Made by a program: the position numbers and the translations under genes. A stretch of 64,000 nucleotides of DNA from Glandiceps talaboti. Its lineage: Eukaryota > Hemichordata > Enteropneusta > Spengelidae. Numbering within the stretch: the stretch's first letter is position 1; the number at the start of each line of letters is the position of its first letter. Of this stretch, positions 23,951 through 36,900 are shown piece after piece. A model generated the notes under the pieces. That model was not told the origin of the DNA. It searched no databases and worked only from the letters and a program-made list of their open reading frames with translations. The stretch lies in assembly GCF_964340395.1 (NCBI RefSeq), contig NC_135560.1, positions 12,567,598 to 12,631,597 of the forward strand, in the 5' to 3' direction.

Positions 23951-25587
23951 AACAGGCATGAGATCTATTTTGTGTAATGAAATCATTGTAGTCAGTATTC
24001 ATAATCTTTTTGTCAATGTTAGTTCTTGAATTAGAAGTAGGATATCAAAATACATTTCTTGACTGATGGGGGGGGGGGGGTGTCCTTGGTCCTATTTCGA
24101 ACTTGCCTTTTACATCACCATGCAATACCTAATATGCTGAGTGCCCTTCCCCCCAAAAAAGTGTAAATGGAAATTTTTTTCTAATAACGCCAACACACAA
24201 CTCACAAACGAATTTCCAAACCCATAAATTGTGTCTGTGACATACAGAATTTGTCGAGGCCATTCCTGAATCTCACTGGTATAAAACTAGAACTACCAAA
24301 TGTTAAGTACCACTGACTACACATACATTTTTAATTCAACTGTACCATATTTTTCTGTTTTAACTTTCTTTCTTTGTAAAGCATATATACATGTACATCT
24401 TAACTGTCACATTACCATGGCAATGTGTTAAATGGACCTTTCTACTACAAGTTGCTATCATGTATCCCATGTGTTAAACATATAGGTGTCGTGTCAATTT
24501 TTAGACCAAATAGTTGAACAGTGTACATTACTAATATCTTCAAATGTCACGTCAAATACATTTTATCTCTACAAGGAAATCTAAATCTTTCATACTTCTC
24601 TTTTATTTTGTCAAAAGTATTTTTCTCTAAAAGAAGACAGTTTGTAAGTTTTTTCCTATATTTATTGCTGCCATCTGTATCAATTGTTTTAGATGTTAAA
24701 TTCAGTAATTATGAGAATAAAAATCGACCATTTTTCATGACTTTTGAATCTTTACTTTCTCTGTTATATTATTAGTAATGGTTGTTTTTAGTTATGTGTT
24801 TTGTAGTTTTCATTATCTTGTGTTATCAGAACTCAACAATACTTAAATTTATATTTTGTTTTAATTGTAGTTCCTATTTTACACTTTTTGTCAAAACACA
24901 TACATTTTGCAGTGGGGAGCTTGATAGCTGCAAAATTTGCAATGACTGTTTCGCTGGAAAAGTGCTCAACCCCCCCCCCCCCCCCCCCACCAGCTGAAGA
25001 TACAAATCAATTGTATGAGATAACTTTGATAGCAGTAAGTTTGTTAACAGTAAACATGCAACAATTTTGTTCTTTTTCTGGTGAAGTGCTTAACTCTCTC
25101 CCCCCACCCCAACCCCACCCCCACTAAAAATACCACATCACTTTTATCAGATAAACTTAAATGCAGCTTTTGGAAAACTTTCTTCAAACATTTGACTGAA
25201 ATTTAAGTCACAAAATGTATTTTTAATGGATGATACTGTCTGGAAAATGGAACTTTTAAGTGTATATCTCGTCCCCACAAAACTTTTTGCCAGATAAGCA
25301 ACTTTTTCTGTTAGTCATTTGAGCGTGTCCTTTGTGTTATAACAGGAATCTCCAATTCACACTATTCAGATGTAGTTTCATCCAAACTGATAACAGAAAA
25401 GATGGAGACTTTCTACACAAGAAAGTGAAAATGAATATTTCAAGAGAAAAGTCACGAAGATATGTGAAGTAGGTATAATCCAGAGGTTGAAATCTGTGAT
25501 GTGAGAAATGGAAAGCGTAATCCGATATTCATTTATTGATACAGTGATGTAAATGAATTATAGAGGTAAACGGAGTTTGTCAAGCGG
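23951..25587. other. Spacer with G/C homopolymers
   Basis: Contains a poly-G run (about 24068) and two C-rich runs (24970-24988, 25098-25125) sitting after similar phrases (CTGGAAAAGTGCTCAAC, CTGGTGAAGTGCTTAAC), which suggests a diverged direct repeat. No gene was found. Confidence 0.4.
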
Positions 25588-25745
25588 GTCACATGACCTG
25601 CATGGTACAAGCCTTTTACAAACAACCTGATGTTTAGAGGGTGGAGTCTATCAAGGTCACATGACTGACAGAGCTTATCAACATAAGTATCAGCTGAGCA
25701 TGATGGGAAATTTGTGAGAGATGATTGCCACTGGTGTCACGTGAC
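25588..25745. promoter_or_regulatory. Cluster of three GTCAC(A/G)TGAC E-boxes
   Basis: GTCACATGAC at 25588-25597 and 25656-25665 and the perfect palindrome GTCACGTGAC at 25736-25745, all within 158 bp. GTCACGTGAC is the known ideal site for MiT/TFE and USF basic helix-loop-helix proteins (CLEAR-type). It lies about 2.4 kb upstream of the probable GATAD2 first exon. Enhancer function is inferred only. Confidence 0.4.
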
Positions 25746-27829
25746 CAAAGCATGTTTCACTTGACGTCATTTGCATATCAATAGGTTGCAATGTCCTGCC
25801 TGCAATCTAAATACAAACAAAGAAAGCCTGCCGATCATAGAAAATTCTCCCAACATGGTTTGGTGAGATGGAACCACCTCATAGCTTTGTTGCCATGAAG
25901 GGTTGACATCTGATAGTGAAAATAATAACAGGAAATACATCTGGTTTGGTGTCTTAGCTCATAAAATGACAAAGTCTGGATAAAAGCCTCCGAGTTATCA
26001 AGTGACCCCATTTCTATCCAGACACTGCAGGAACAAATAACATTCATGAATTCTGAAACGAAAAGAGTGATGAAAAAAGATTTCTGCAATTCCGCAAGGC
26101 CTTGTTTTCCTGTATGAAAAAGACATATTTCAAGACATCTACGTATCACTTTTAATCTAAAGTATTTAAAAATTATAGTCGGTTTGATAATCAGAAAAAA
26201 TATCTTTAATGATTTGCATCAATTGATTTGTCAGGCAAGTCTGATAGTCCTTGCACAAGGACTTTTTTTAGAGATCTCATACCTGCTAAAAAAATCCAAT
26301 TATTGATGCGTCTCTAATTTAAGTGGCCCCAAAACCCTGATTTTTAGGGTAACTGTAAAGAAACCGGGGGGGGGGGGGGGGGGGGGGGTAATTAACTAAT
26401 AGTCATCTTCATAATTTGTTTTTTAATGCCTCACATTTGCACAATTGAATTATGTTTTATACTATCCCCATTCAAAACTTTTTTGAAAAAATTACCAACT
26501 ACAATTTCTATATATGAAGAAAGAAAATAATAAAAAATAAAAACAATCAGATACATTTGTATATGAACATGAACCAAGGAGTCACCCGTTCCAGAATCTA
26601 TAATATGAATGAATCGGAACATTACTAATGTAAAAAAAAAAAAGAATCTATGCCAGACAACACTGCAGTAGAGATGTTGGAATTATGGAACTATGAAAAA
26701 GAAAAAATGCTTGTTTTAAAGAGCCTGTTATAAGGGAAATGGGAATATAACCATTTCCAAGTCAACAGAGTTCATACTTAGTTTTGCAATGAGTTTTGTT
26801 GGCAATGGAAATTTTCTTGTCTGAACGCTATTCAAGGAATGATGTTGTCTCATGTATGACGGCAGAAATGTGAGTATAAGGAAAACATGATTGTTACCAA
26901 TACAAAATTTTGAAAGCAATATCGTAAAATTTTGCCAGTAGGAACAGCGTTTACAGAAAATAATTGAGATGAGGAAACAACTGTTTCTTACTTGGAAACA
27001 GTCAAAGGTATACAAGGGGATTTGCAATAATTTTATTTTATCTTTGTTTCTATTTTTAAACAAAAAAAAATCAAATATAGAAAAAGTGTGGTGTTATTGA
27101 AGTTTTTTTGTTTTTTTTTACAAAGTTTTCTTAAATAGTTTGCAAACTGTCTTTATTTCTGTTATTTCTTTTTATGAACAATGAAAAGTTGTTTGCTGGT
27201 AATCATTCTTGATGATACGCATGTTTGCTCCAGAGCTTCTCTGCCAGGGATAGTCATATGGGAAAATAAGAATGTAGAAAAAGAAATCTTTCATGGCAAT
27301 CTCCATGGCAACCAAGTGAAATTAGCACAACGATGCATATGAAGGTTAGTAATCCTTGAGATATGTCACTTAAGGAATTATATTATATATTTTTTATCAC
27401 CAACTGCTGCTAAATGCCCTACCTTAACCCTAGCCATATCATCCTCAGAATGAGTGGGTGGAGTGACCAGGGAGAAAATACTGTTGACAATTGAAAGTAA
27501 ATTCATTACCATGCATAGCAAGCTGTCAATTATGATAATGAAGGCAATACAAAAGATTCATGTGAGAATTAATGGCATCTAGCCAATCACCAGGCTCTGT
27601 CTTGAAAGTCTCTGATGTCATCCATAAATCAACACATACCTGCTGTAAATACTATAATTGTTGACAAACTATGATGCAGGCAGATGTTCAGACACAACAA
27701 GAACAACTGTTCACATGGCAACATGGTTGATGTCTGACAGAAGGCTTGGCCTCATTGGGTAGGTATGTGGTCATGTGATCAACCACACCAAATAAGGTCG
27801 TAACTGATGTTTACTAGTAAACAACTTGT
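25746..27829. other. Spacer, nothing recognised
   Basis: AT-rich intergenic sequence with a 23-base poly-G run (26366-26388) and a short near-palindrome AGTCCTTGCACAAGGACT at 26246-26263. No supported gene. Confidence 0.45.
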
Positions 27830-27839
27830 TGTCTTTACC

Positions 27840-28176
27840 CCTGATCCATAGTCACTGAAACCCCGTAGTAAACAGTAAACCACCACACGCCATTTTCTTC
27901 CCAAAACGGACCTTTTTGTGCAAAGATTACTGGGGGTACTCCTGCCTTTGTCTTGCCCCTCTCGTTGACTACTTCACGCGTGAAACCCACCCAACATCGG
28001 TTTCGGGAAGGTCCTGTGACACCCAATATATTACGCCACAGTGTAAGGCCCTTGTGTGTTACAGATTGGCGATTCGACAGTGTGGCATAACATAATTTTT
28101 TGTTCGTCACCTTGAATGGCCGACCAGCCAGCGCCAAAGGTCATCCATAGGAAATAAAAGTTGACTGACCGGGACG
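27840..28176 (+). promoter_or_regulatory. GATAD2: Probable GATAD2 promoter and non-coding first exon
   Basis: Base composition changes here to a CpG-richer stretch (about 27840-28340) in otherwise AT-rich DNA. A strong donor, CGGGACG|GTAAGT, follows 28176. The first coding exon of GATAD2 at 30975 opens with an acceptor 7 bases before its ATG, so at least one untranslated upstream exon must exist, and this is the best candidate. The transcription start cannot be placed. Confidence 0.4.
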
Positions 28177-30974
28177 GTAAGTCTTGCTTCCTTAATTTGT
28201 TTAGGCGGCTAAATAATGAAGAAATGTGGTCTTTCATGTTCATTGTTAAAATTTCATGGTTAGCGATGGTTTTACCAATAGAACTTGCAAAACTCGCGCC
28301 ATTCGCCGGCGAGACAAGCTCAGTACGAGGTGAACTACGTAATGGTATATCCCAACAAATGGTGGGAAGAATTTCATACTATATCGTGAAACTTTTGGTG
28401 CTAACTGGCACGTACTCCTCCCAAAAATACTTAGATTTTGGAATGAAGTAGTTAATGAAAGTAATTTATCGATGAATGGAATTGTAAATTTGATTATTCC
28501 TGAGATTCAGTTACATTTTGGCAGTTGTATGACCTAATTGTTGATCACGTGTAGATTCTCATTACCGAAGTATCATTTTCCGCGCAACTTGCCGGTTCAC
28601 ACTTCTTGTGAGATTAATTTATTTTAGGTGTTAAATTTATTTGAAAATGACAAAAGTGCATCCCTACAATTAATCGAAACCCTGTTTACTTCTATGGGGC
28701 CAATTTCATAATTTCGACTCGCTAGCTATACGAGAAACATGTACGACAGAGATAGCGTAATTTTAGGAAGTCCCAGGCCTCCCTTTCATTCATCACATGC
28801 AAAATTCTTCATTGGCAAATCAGAGTTCCCCATTTTTTACGCTTCGGCCCCAGTTCATCCCCACAAACGAGTATGTTCAGAGGCTGCTAGTAATTGAGGG
28901 GCTTCCAAATCTGTATTTAGATATGTAATTGTTGTGATATTTACTGGTTTGAAAGTCGACCTCAAGTATTGAGTCAGGAACTCTGTGTGTACGTACCTAT
29001 GACATGCAAAGAAACTACAAAAGTACTTACGTCAGTAGTTTCATTTTGAATATAAAAAAAAGAAGACCCAACTACACTTTTGTTTATATTGGAGGTGTAA
29101 ATCTTAGAAATTGTAATATTGATAAGTAAATTTGCCTGAAGGGGAAACAATGCTGTGTGTGCTACTTCAGAGTCAATTTGAATAAAATATATAGTATAAT
29201 GTACAACTTCCTTGTTTATGAATTTTGTACTTGTGGATGTGTCAACAATTAGCTTGTACAGAGATGTGTATGCTAGTTTTTAAGTAAAGGTAATTTACTA
29301 GTCATTTTGGAAATCACAATTTATTTCTGATTCACATGAACTCTAAAGTTTTCTGTTCTTGTATTCTAAGTAGGTGGGTTTGTAGGGCTTCATCTAATTT
29401 AAGATTACATCATTTAAATATTGATCATAATGTCTGGTATGCTACTCAAAAAAGTGCTTCTCCAGTGTTTAAGAATTGTGGTAGTGAGCAGTATATTTGA
29501 TTGTTTCAAAGTAGATTTGCTATGTTGGCCTGACTCTATGGTCTCATGTCTATTTTGTTGGAGATATGAGCATCCAAAATCTGCATTTTCATAATTCCAT
29601 ATAATTTGTACATAACAGTGGTATACCTCGAGACCATCCCATTAATTGTGACATCAAAATAAAATAGAAGGTGATATGTGTTTAGTGCTGCAGATCACGT
29701 CAGTGTTTCTATTAGCATTATCATTTATTTGTCAACATGTTTTGATCACTTGTTCAAATTGATGACCCCTTTTTTGCATATCATGAATAAATGGCAATGT
29801 AAAAGTGTCAATAAAAACTGATTTATTGTGATATAATGCAACATGTAAATAGAAATTTGTAATATGTTTGTAAACAAAAACCTAGCTTTGTCTGTATTTA
29901 GAAGGTTGGTAAAATATGCACAGGTCTGTATTTTATTATGTCTGCCTGCCAACCTTGTCCATCATGGTGTAACATGTCTTTTACGTGGCAAGACATCACT
30001 GTATCAACCAATCACAAACAAGCATTCTGAATTGATAACCCATATGCCTTATATGGGCACGATAAATAAAGCAGCCAATAGAAAGCCAGTGGTGTGCTTA
30101 TCACCGCCAGACAATAACAATCTTCCCATCATGCCACAGGACATGTTTGTTATTATAATGAGCATAAGGCGTAACCTGTCTTTTGTGTCACAGGCTGTAT
30201 CCTTGGTGATGTCATCAATTATATATGCCATTGTTTTCCTTGGTGGGTAACTATAACAATAAACATAAGAAAGGCATCTGTGCACTTTTGTACCTTGTTA
30301 TTATCGAGAAAAAATATTAATTGGGAATTCCTGTATTTACAGTGGTGTTCCTATTAAAGGAATAAAAATGTTGTATTGCAAGTTCACTGTCTAAATTAGT
30401 TCAACTTGAAAATCAAGTACTGCGGTAATATCAAAGTTATGAAGTTCTGGGTATGGTGAAAGTTTTCTGTGAAATCACAGAATACAATGTTTGTATCTAT
30501 TGGTCTGTGTTGTGCCAAAAGTGAAGAGTGAAAATAAGTCAAAATAAACAACTCTGGTGCAAAACTGAATTGAGTCTACTAGTATCCAGTAGAAATGAAC
30601 AAAATGTAAAATTTACAAAAAATATTCCATTGGCCAAGGCTAATCCCCGTAATTTCATATTTTGTTGTGTTTTGACACAACTGAAGAATTGCTGACCTAA
30701 CCTAAGTTTGGAATTGAAGAAGAAAATATAGACAAAGTAAAGATAGTTTTGTTCCTAATAGTAACCCATCTCCAAAAACAAAGAACACAGGAGACAGATA
30801 TTGTGTGTTAGTGTTAGGCTGGGATCTGTGCTAATTGCTGGTTATGTGTCACAGTGTGTCCAGTAATCTTAAGTTTCAGTATTGATTGCAAATTGTAATC
30901 TAAAGTAATATCGAAATATTCAACCTCTATCATACAAAAAACAACAACCAACAAATCATCTTTTTATCTTTTAG
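28177..30974 (+). other. GATAD2: Probable first intron of GATAD2
   Basis: Sequence between the candidate untranslated exon and the first coding exon. It contains a CACGTG at about 28549 but no other feature I can support. Confidence 0.4.
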
Positions 30975-30981
30975 GTTTATC

Positions 30982-33900
30982 ATGTCAGAAGAAAGGGTGA
31001 CCCGAAGTGGAAGGTCGTATCCACCGTCACCAAGTAAATCAATAGAACGGTAAGTACCAAAGAATTTGGTGATTTCCACATCAGTCTTGTACCTGGTACG
31101 AGAAGGGTTAACACCCTGCTCTTTTGTATGGGTGATGCTGTGACATTAAGAAATTAAATTGTGGTCTTTTGGTACCATGAGACAGTTTTGATACCATTAC
31201 AAAGTGTAATGTTCATTTTATGCAGAGGGTACTGAAAAGTCATAAAGATAGCTTCGTTATCAATGCTCAGGGTGAATTTTATCAAAATCTCAAAATCATA
31301 ATCTTGGATATCGCGAGACAAAATAAATTATATGTAGGTTTCAGCGATAGTGTGTTCGCTATAAGAAGAGGTTGAGTCAGTCTACCTCGGTCAATCTCCA
31401 GTTTATATACCAAGGGTCCCTACCAAAATATGTTGAAACAAGGAAATGATGTAAAATCCTACATGATTTCTAACCCCCACCCCCATATATATCTTAATAA
31501 CAGATTACAAACATTGAAAAAATGCTGTGAAACACTATCTTTCTTCAGAATCTATATAAATGTTCATTGGTAATATATACATATATATACATATATATAA
31601 ACTTGCTGGCATTTTAGAGTTATGAAATCCTAAGACAAGTCAAGGTATTAATATAATTCATAAGTGCATCCTATATACAGGATATTGATTTGCATAAAGT
31701 AATGTTGTCATTCTTCAATATCTTGTAGCTATAACCATTACTTGTCCATGAGTATTACTTACCTGATGTAGGATGTTCACTTTAATCAAATTTGCATTTA
31801 TACTGTTATTGTCGTGCAAGTATTCTGAAACCAATAAGCCTGACTTCAAGTCACAGATTCTCGATTCAGAGATTGGTTTGGTATAAATGCTTCATGAAGC
31901 AGATAAGCTCATGCTGTTGATATGTTTACACAGATGATTCTCCCTGCAAATCTGTTACATACTATAATAATAATATTAAAAAAATTATCATCCCAAACTC
32001 AAAAACAGTGAATTTGAATATTTGTTTTTGCTAATGAACCCATGTAACCGGAATGGTGGAAACCAAATGAAATTGTCATAGTCCGCCGCCCCCATATCAT
32101 AATTTTGTTCGGAACAGTCAACCTTGGTAAAGCTGAACTCCAGTAGCTTTTACGTAGTCTATATCACTTTTAACCAAAAACACTGCTGAAATTCTGTGAG
32201 CGCATAGAGCCCTTAGTTACTGAGTGAATCTGGTAAAATTAATCCAAAATACCCCACAGCTTTTTCGGGAACGTGACTGAAATGCCTTTTAAGCATAGGT
32301 ACACTGTGATCTAACAGATGTGTGCTACAACAAACATATTATGAATATATTAATTGAAAGATGTTCCAAAAAGACAAGGGAATTAAGTGTATAAATCTTT
32401 TTATTTGATTTCAATGGTTAGATTTAACTTGGCATTCAAATTTTCATCTAACTTGTTCTCTCTCCCCAAATTTGAGTACAAAGGGATTTATGTTCTGTTT
32501 GGAAAGGAAGGCAAGCAAACATTAGGTTATATCTAAATATAGAACTGTGCCTGGACTATTTATTGGTTCCAGATGATAGTACTCCACCTACTAGTCACGT
32601 CAGGTCAAACTATGTGATCCTTTTGAGCAAGTCAAACATGTCATTGATCCAGTGAATGCATGCATTGTGTTTCCAGAAATGAAGTGTAAGAAACTTGACA
32701 GAAAACAAGAGTTGGTTTTATAAATAGGAGGAAAACTTTTAGTGTAGTTTATTTAGAAGACAGGCAAAAGCATGTATATACAAATAAATATTATTTCTAG
32801 TTGACAGCAGTACAGGTAAAATGATAATTGATGACATTACATGTATGTGTGGATCAAAAAATTGGTTTTCTTGCATAGCAAAGGATAGAGGTTACGGATA
32901 ACTCCAAATTTTGATGGGTCACAATAAATTGCTCCATCAGATGGGTTTAGAGGGTATACTGCTTGACAGGTCCAAAGATTGCAACATCTAGTACAAATCT
33001 GACCCCATTCATTCATTCATTCATTCATTCATTCATTCATTCATTCATTCATTCATTCATTCATTCATTCATTGAAATGGTCCTAGCAAGTATGGCTTTT
33101 GCTTATATTTTGAATCAACAATAAATGAGTATTCAGAATGATTTATTACGAAAACTTGAAAAGCTATCTTTTGGTAATTGGGTTGGGTGAAAATCTGCAT
33201 ATCACTATATCAAACTCTGAGCAGCTGACTGTTTTCACACCAGATCTACATGTAATTGCCATATGTACTTATGTTTATGTAATTTATTCATGTTTCAGAC
33301 GGTCGTCGACTGATTCCTCCTCTAGTGAAAGAGTTACTCGTAGTGGGAAAAGACTTCGAACTTCAGATTCAGAAGATGAAATCCCAGGATCTCCCAGAAA
33401 ATCTAACCCACCTTCTCCTACCAAAAAGTAAGTGGTACTAATATGTGTTTGATCTGAGTTTGTGGTTGTGATATTTGAACAGTTTCACAGTATTTTTTTG
33501 GCTTTGTTGATTTGACAAAGTTATACAAATACTGAGATTAGATCAGCAATTAATATAATGAAACTTGGAAGGAGATGTTACAACCAAATTCTTGAAATAT
33601 ATATCACATGTTTTGTTGAGCGCGAATATATATAACATGATTGGTGGTACATGTATAGTGAAGTTTATGTTAAACTCTTGGTTTGTTGTGTGGTGGTGGT
33701 TTGCATGGGTGAGGGGGTGGGAATTTGATGATGTGGACCAGTTATTTGCAAATCTTCTGGAATATTTAAATATGTTTTAGTTGATTTTTGCAAGTCATCT
33801 CTGAAAAATAAATATTTACCTGTGTTTTAACTAAAGATGAAAGATTGAGGCCTGATTATGGATAGACAAGATAAAGGTTTACCGTTAAATCTACACTAGA

Positions 33901-36900
33901 TTATTGAAAATAATGTTTCCTATCATCATAAAATCTGTTCAGTGTCAAACACAGTTTAATTTTGTGACAATTCTGTAGTTGGAACAACGATCATTATTAA
34001 TTAAAATTTTCTTTCTACCAGTCCGATATTTGTTTGCACAGCCAAAAAATTGCTATTTGATCAACTTGTCCAAGTTGAAATGACAAAAAGGGTTATACCA
34101 CTAGAGGGCATAACAAATGAATGCAGGGTAGCCATCGTGTTTAGACTTGTACACAGGACTAGTCGTGATTGTTTATAAATTCCAAGTTGCCTAAGCTGGC
34201 ACCCAGGAAGTCTGTAAAATAACAGACATCATCAGTTTATTTGTGTGGTGACACATTTTGTACTGTCATAGTAAAAGCACTGTTGAAATAGTCAAGATGA
34301 CCTTGACCTTCAAGGTCAAATCTCCAAGTCTAATGAATTGATATATTGCAGACAGAATTGATATATCTCAGACAGAAGCTATGCGACATAGCAGTATTAT
34401 TTACTTTGATATATACCCATATGTACGGTAAAGCAGTAAATTACAGTATGGGTTTGATTTTGATCTAGAGATAATGGGTCTAATGAATAGAGTCGTTCAA
34501 GTGTTGAGAAGTAGGCTGCTATTCATGTTGAATGAGTAATCTAGTCAAAATCCCAGTTGACTGCCTTGATTACACCTTGATTGATATAGATCAGGAAATA
34601 TTCTGTAACAAAGGATATCAAGGCAAGATATACGTGTGTAAGTAGGTCACCATCTGACATTATATCTAACTCTATGTGTTATGACATAGAACAAAACATC
34701 ACAAGTTCTAATAAATGGTAAAATATGTGAAGAATGATCACTAGATGTGATGCACTGCTATATCTGTGATCTAATTTTTAATGGCCTCAACCATGACCAA
34801 ATATTACATTGGACCTATACCTTGAAGTAGAGAGACTTGGTTTGTAGTGAAGTTTTAACAGGCATAATAATCTCTATTTTCTTGGTTCATAGGATGAAGA
34901 TAGAATTCAGTGATCCAGCTCGTAGTAATAAACGATTCCGATCGGAACAAGAGGATCAATCTGGCAGCTCACAGGAACTATCTCCAATTAAGGAAAATAA
35001 TCACGACGGAGACCGCAAAGTTGTCACCTCTGCTGAAGAAGGAGACTTTGTTGCTGATGACAGTGATCCAGAAGTGTCATTCAAAGAAAGCAGCTTTAGG
35101 GGAGAAGAGGATGCCATGGAGGAGGAACAAGCAGATAACCATGGCAACAATGAAGATGAGACTACAGTTTCCATGGTTGCAAAAGATGACGAGGATAACA
35201 AACAGGTTACTTCAGAGCAGGGTGATGAGAAGAGTGTACATGAACAAGGGAATGAACTTGTCGGATCTGAACAGGATACGGAAGAGGAAACGCTTGACCA
35301 AGGAAATAAACAGGATACAGATGATACCTCAGAAAAGACAGAAAATGTGGAAAAAGCAGAAAATGATATGACTGAACCACAGGAGCAAAGGGAACAAAGT
35401 GTTGTTGATGAAAAGGATGCTAAGGGAGAGACAAGTGTTGATGATGTAACACCAAAGGAATCAGGTGATCCAGATAGTATAGAAAATACTGAGGAAATAA
35501 AGGATAGTAAAGATAAAACCGTTGTAGAGGATGGTAGTGAAAAGTCAGAAACAGAGAGAACTGTAGAATCAGACACAGATGTGAAATCTGATACCAAAGA
35601 CTCTACCAATGTGATAGAAAGTGTAGATATAGAAGATGAAACTACAGATAAATCAAATACTGAAATATCAGAGGACCAAAAAGAGGAAACAACGGAAGCC
35701 AAAAGTAAGGAGGAGGAGGATGATAAAGATGATGATGTTGATGATGATAAAGATAAAGATAAGTCAGATGATGTTGAAAAGATGGAGGTTGACCAGCCAC
35801 AAAATGTAACTGTGAAGGATTCCGAGGATGTAGTCACAAAGGATTCTGAGGATGTAGTCACAAAGGATTCTGAGGATGTAGTCACAAAGGATTCTGAGGA
35901 TGTTGTCACAAAGGAGTCCCAGGATGTAGTCACGAAGGAGTCCCAGGATGTAGTCACAAAGGAGTCCCAGGATGTAGTCACGAAGGAGTCCCAGGATGTA
36001 GTCATGAAGGAGTCCCAGGATGTAGTTGTGACTAAAGCTGACAGTGAGAGTGGAGATAAAGATAAAGATGTGCCAAGCGATAAAAGTGATGAAATCTCAA
36101 AGAAAGATGCTGATAATGCAGAGGAAGAGGAGAGACTACAAAAGTAAGCATTGTTATGTTTTGTTTCTCTCAGGGGTTTCTTGTGTGGGGTTCCAGGGAA
36201 GCGAATTAGGCAATGCGTTGGTGCATGTGTTTCTCTTATTAACACATTTAAATACATGGGTGGGTGTGGATTTAGAGATGATTAGGGTGGGGTTGAACAT
36301 CCCTGTTATTACAAAAGGTCTCTGTGGAATGTTACAATGCTATCCAGTGTTAATCTTAATGCTATGAAATACAGCAGCAGATGAGTGTTTTTGTTCAGGG
36401 CAGGAAGCAGGTAATCTGCCTGACTTACGAGTTACCCTGGTTTTTTACCACCATATTACCGGTACCTCCTTTTCTGTTACCGAGGTTACCCATCCATAGC
36501 AAAAACACTGCAGATAATAAGTATTCATTGGTAAGGCTTAGAAAAAAAAAAAGGCAAGCACTGAAAGAAAAAATATTTAAAAATGAAAATATGAAGCTAA
36601 TGTTTTATAATAAAAGTGATTTGATAATGATGATGTCAGAATTAGACTGTAATTATGTTTTCAATGCCAAAATCAAGTAATCAAATCGGTTTGGAAACCA
36701 AAGTACGAATAAGAAGTGTTAAGAATATTGTACATTTATGTGACAGCATACATGTACAATTAATTGAGAGAAGGGTGGGTCATAATTATTGCTGCATTAC
36801 AAACTATATCTAAGGACCATTTAATGGTATAGTAGGAAAATCTACATGAGTTCCTCATATTTTATTTGCATTGCGAACCAAAATGATTGAATGTAAGGGG

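Noticed and set aside
27835-28243. Minus-strand frames of 100 and 70 residues in the CpG-richer patch
   Set aside because: No recognisable domain; the composition and the donor at 28176 fit an untranslated exon of GATAD2 better. A gene on the other strand cannot be fully excluded.
35001-36257. 418-residue serine/threonine-rich minus-strand frame
   Set aside because: Antisense shadow of the acidic GATAD2 exon; Asp/Glu codons read backwards give Ser/Leu/Phe runs.
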